Source: G965202915 sp965205955 (lineage in GTDB: Bacteria; Pseudomonadota; Gammaproteobacteria; Eutrophobiales; Eutrophobiaceae). Taken from it: a stretch of 64,000 nt of DNA. Of this stretch, positions 62,101 through 64,000 are shown piece by piece. Every line of letters begins with the position of its first letter. Position 1 is the stretch's first letter. Where the stretch lies: NCBI GenBank assembly GCA_965205955.1, contig OZ242192.1:1984001-2048000 (forward strand), given 5' to 3'. The notes below the pieces were generated by a model. The model searched no databases and was not told where the DNA came from. It was given only the letters and a program-made list of their open reading frames with translations. The position numbers were made by a program, and so were the translations under genes.

Positions 62101-64000
62101 AGAGGCAAGTTTGTAGCCTCGACAGCGAAGGCCGACTACGCAGGCAGAGACAGATTTGTTGGTTTGCGCAACACACAGTGGCTGTATAAAAAAGGAAAAA
62201 AAGCCGCATTGGAAACCGCAGTCGTAGATGAAAAAGGGGAGTTGATTGCCGGCTCTGATATAAAAATATCAATTCGCCATCAGGAATTGAAGGTAAGCCG
62301 GGTTAAAGGGCCGGGGAATGCCTACCTGACAAAAAATATATCTGAGTGGGTGGAAAAGGATACGTGTGAAATCAGATCGCAAAGCAATCCGGTTACATGT
62401 AGCTTTACACCCCGGCAGCCCGGTTACTTTCAATTTGTTGCTACTGCCAATGATTCAAAAGAACGGGAACATAAAACAATGCTCTACGGATGGGTAACCG
62501 GCAGAGGAAATGTGCTTTGGGAGCAGACTCAGGACTACACATTGCAAATAATTCCCGAACAGACAGACTATAAAGTGGGAGATACCGCACGATACCTGAT
62601 TAAAAACCCGTTTCCAGGGGCCAAGGCGCTGGTCACTGTAGAGCGCTATGGGGTAATTGACAGTTGGATAGAAAAGCTCGACACGGGCACACCGGTTGTT
62701 GAAGTAAAGGTAAAAGAGGATTACCTGCCCGGGTTTTATCTATCTGTTGTGGTTGTCTCCCCGCGAGTTGCAAAACCCATTAGCCCGGAAAAAGTTGATC
62801 TGGGCAAACCCAGTTATCGAATTGGATATGTCGCCACCCAGGTTAAAGATTCCAAAAAGGAAATCTCTATTGATGTTACCTCAGACAAAGCCGTTTACAA
62901 ACCCAGAGAGACTGTCACGGCAACGATACACGTAGACCAAAAAACGGTTAATGGTGAAAAGGTTGAGCTGGCCGTTGCCGTTGTGGATGAGTCGGTTCTT
63001 GCGCTTAATCAACAGGGTATTGGATATTACGATCCGTACCAGGGGTTTAACAAGCTGGACTCTTTGGATGTCTATAACTATAGTTTAATGAGTCGTCTGG
63101 TGGGGCGTCAGAAATTCGAGAAAAAAGGCGCAAGTCCCGCTGGTGGCGCAGGATCACTTTATTCAGCGTTGCGCAACCTGTTTAAATTTGTCAGCTACTG
63201 GAACCCATCACTCAAACCCGATTCAGAGGGCAATGCAACGATCAAATTCGACGTGCCTGATAATTTGACCGGGTGGCGGATCCTGGCGATGGCTGTTACC
63301 CCTAATGATCGAATGGGCCTTGGCCACTCAAACTACAAAGTGAACAAGCCCACAGAAATCCGGCCCGTTATGCCAAATCAGCTGGTTGAAGGCGATAGCT
63401 TCATTGCTGATTTTAATATCATGAATCGCACGGATAAGGCACGCCGGCTAAAAGTCAACGTAGAAATTAAAGGCGCATTGTCTGACACTTCACCCACTTC
63501 ATTTCAACGCTCGCTTGAAGTGGCGCCCTATAAACGCAGCAACATAGGCTTCCCTGTAGTTACTAAAGGCAGTGGCGAAGTACACTTTCTCGTATCGGCA
63601 ATCGATAACATGGATAGCGATGCAATGGAGCACAGAGTGCCTGTAAATATTCGCAGATCGCTGCAAACGGCGGCTGATTATGGAACAACCGTATCCTCCG
63701 AAGTCTCAACATCGCTCAGTATCCCCCAGGGGATCTATCCTGAATCCGGCGAGGTGGGCGCTATATTATCACCTACGGTGATAGGAAATATCGATGGCGC
63801 ATTCACCTATGTTAAAAATTATCCGAATCTGTGCTGGGAACAGCAGCTTAGCAAAGCGGTGATGGCCTCCTCGTACCTTCGCCTAAAAGATTACCTATCC
63901 AAAGATCTTCAGTGGGGCTCCCCTGAAGAAGATATTTCTACGGCCTTAAAAGCGGCGGCCGGTTTTCAGGCCCCGAATGGCGGAATGGGCTATTGGAGAT
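59170..64000 (+). CDS. Alpha-2-macroglobulin family protein with N-terminal LprI domain, cut by the window edge
   Basis: Open for 1610 codons to the edge. A Sec signal peptide (cleavage near AAAPGFD, no lipobox) precedes an LprI/DUF1311 domain (about 43-125) with four Cys: FDCAKASKKIEHVIC and RACNAHGKEAEHC. Then come macroglobulin domains, the bacterial MG1-MG7 order, with a family block VPDNLTGWRILAMAV near residue 1365 and the thioester motif CWEQ at residues 1555-1558 (63832-63843). A2M proteins trap attacking proteases through this thioester in the periplasm, protecting against host or competitor enzymes. LprI domains inhibit lysozyme, so a combined protease and lysozyme defence is plausible, which is inference. 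ATG at 59170 has a weak ribosome site; a Met nine codons later is possible. Confidence 0.9.
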   Translation, partial: MKISKWIKRMNRLQCYLGAMSILNTLCFSAFFISAHVAAAPGFDCAKASKKIEHVICQSETLSLEDAKLSTLYQRVMQKLTADVQKDIRKEQRAWLANRNRACNAHGKEAEHCLIQVYRLRNSELGQLLAFDSGNNPGAKDNLKILRITPKGDNVPAGRQIVIQFDQPVVPLGRMSRDASEIPIDIEPELNCEWRWINTSALACQLREEDKMLNATRYQVQVNKGITTEHNVGLEKLLLHTFTTARPRVTYTRFFNWLSPGSPLIQVTFSQPVTKKSVEQTLTMTARQSSRDTPVGVIAFPDTMPRKLPYWMQDPGPDTQVYDQLSSINGDEARKVWLIEPVRELPGNETIWLEVKPGLISSMGPEKGVEERTIVSFDTYPEFEFTGIRCTLKGTTDALDLTVETLEENAGRAGDASKAALLKRCAPGKRVALIFSSPVKNSMVRDYVSISPRLDGGRKDYDPWENVHDWTRLTSPHRKDKQYYVRLPALLQAYQRYSVKIDHVKLGDEFDRKLNSSKAVTFFTAHREPRLHLNHHTAVLEKNVDSDIPLYVTNLNAIRFNYQRLTPGQSDKGLQSTIRVPQVQDVAFPMPMGVRELIGEKTGAIRGSLRPAPTPPGYEHDPEFFIQVSPFQIHAKMGHFNSLVWVTDFARGRIVKNAKVTLFKGTYNNLVEIAELSYSAKTDNKGLAALPGIAELDPGLSLLRRYHRAEDPRYFIKVEKGGDSALIPLDHYFQARTSGVYPYVLRQGGHTHAWGTTPQGVYKLGDTIDYKIYVRNQSNRHWVLPGSGTYTLKVIDPQRKTVHERKEITLTEFGAMSGSFSVPAQAAMGWYHFQLSPTLKSGEKRPKFTWRPLSVLVSDFTPSPFRVSTELNGDQFKAGQRAEVTSFAALHSGGPFTDAEIRLTARLSAKPFITNSPALTGFSFGSHSEKYLTAPQKKLLDIRGRLDGSGQYEDGFSLPDADIYYGSILVESAVKDDRGKFVASTAKADYAGRDRFVGLRNTQWLYKKGKKAALETAVVDEKGELIAGSDIKISIRHQELKVSRVKGPGNAYLTKNISEWVEKDTCEIRSQSNPVTCSFTPRQPGYFQFVATANDSKEREHKTMLYGWVTGRGNVLWEQTQDYTLQIIPEQTDYKVGDTARYLIKNPFPGAKALVTVERYGVIDSWIEKLDTGTPVVEVKVKEDYLPGFYLSVVVVSPRVAKPISPEKVDLGKPSYRIGYVATQVKDSKKEISIDVTSDKAVYKPRETVTATIHVDQKTVNGEKVELAVAVVDESVLALNQQGIGYYDPYQGFNKLDSLDVYNYSLMSRLVGRQKFEKKGASPAGGAGSLYSALRNLFKFVSYWNPSLKPDSEGNATIKFDVPDNLTGWRILAMAVTPNDRMGLGHSNYKVNKPTEIRPVMPNQLVEGDSFIADFNIMNRTDKARRLKVNVEIKGALSDTSPTSFQRSLEVAPYKRSNIGFPVVTKGSGEVHFLVSAIDNMDSDAMEHRVPVNIRRSLQTAADYGTTVSSEVSTSLSIPQGIYPESGEVGAILSPTVIGNIDGAFTYVKNYPNLCWEQQLSKAVMASSYLRLKDYLSKDLQWGSPEEDISTALKAAAGFQAPNGGMGYWR

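Overview
The window reads as a chromosomal contig from a gammaproteobacterium. The evidence is gene order: rpsF-rpsR-DUF2232-rplI-dnaB-radA, rimP-nusA-infB-rbfA-truB, lolA-ftsK-trxB, SdhE/YgfX family proteins at an sdh locus, and a DUF1820 protein. I cannot place it below class. Housekeeping stretches look moderately GC-rich by eye, while several accessory stretches (about 200-830, 5860-8070, 51700-55060, 57860-58640) are visibly AT-richer and look acquired.

Layout. 1-8069 is an accessory, defence-like block: the tail of an AAA ATPase plus an RloB protein (AbiL/RloAB type), a frameshifted dCTP-deaminase-like gene whose out-of-frame tail carries a membrane helix, a one-polypeptide MmeI-type restriction-modification enzyme, an odd NDUFS4-like/DUF4197 fusion, and a two-gene restriction-modification pair. 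8133-13658 holds queG, two small membrane proteins, an AI-2E family transporter, ubiG, a HAD phosphatase and a degenerate phytoene-synthase-like protein. 13713-20605 is a succinate dehydrogenase locus with its maturation genes (SdhAF4-like, sdhCDAB, sdhE, ygfZ), then a YheT hydrolase and dsbB; a YgfX-like gene lies divergently upstream. 20786-35838 contains ffh, a CcsA-like protein, a CorC/HlyC protein, radA, dnaB, the ribosomal protein cluster and the rimP-nusA-infB-rbfA-truB operon. 36172-42707 is a compact four-gene envelope operon (DUF1302, DUF1329, YCF48-like, MMPL/RND) that looks like a trans-envelope transport module for a hydrophobic cargo. A cysteine-rich secreted peptide gene and four tRNA genes (Lys, His, Arg, Pro) follow on the minus strand.

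43624-46084 is a second accessory patch beside the tRNAs (DUF1643; a DUF262/HNH GmrSD-like protein with a tiny translationally coupled upstream ORF). 46299-51456 is lolA, ftsK, trxB and a quinone oxidoreductase. 51457-55072 is a mosaic island: a chimeric duplicate of trxB and quinone reductase pieces, three degenerate copies of a short sequence module, several small secreted or membrane proteins without recognisable families, and truncated genes. 55082-57772 returns to ordinary genes (hydrolase, AbgT transporter, DUF1820). 57866-59022 carries a PLD-like gene, an attC-like site and transposase debris. From 59170 to the window edge runs a giant alpha-2-macroglobulin gene with an LprI-type N-terminal domain and an intact thioester motif.

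The most unusual items are the dCTP-deaminase-like gene broken at an A7 tract, the repeated short module and chimeric duplicate at the mosaic island, the LprI/alpha-2-macroglobulin fusion, the four-gene DUF1302/MMPL operon and the internally duplicated cysteine-rich secreted peptide. All family names are by eye from protein sequence; no database search was run.
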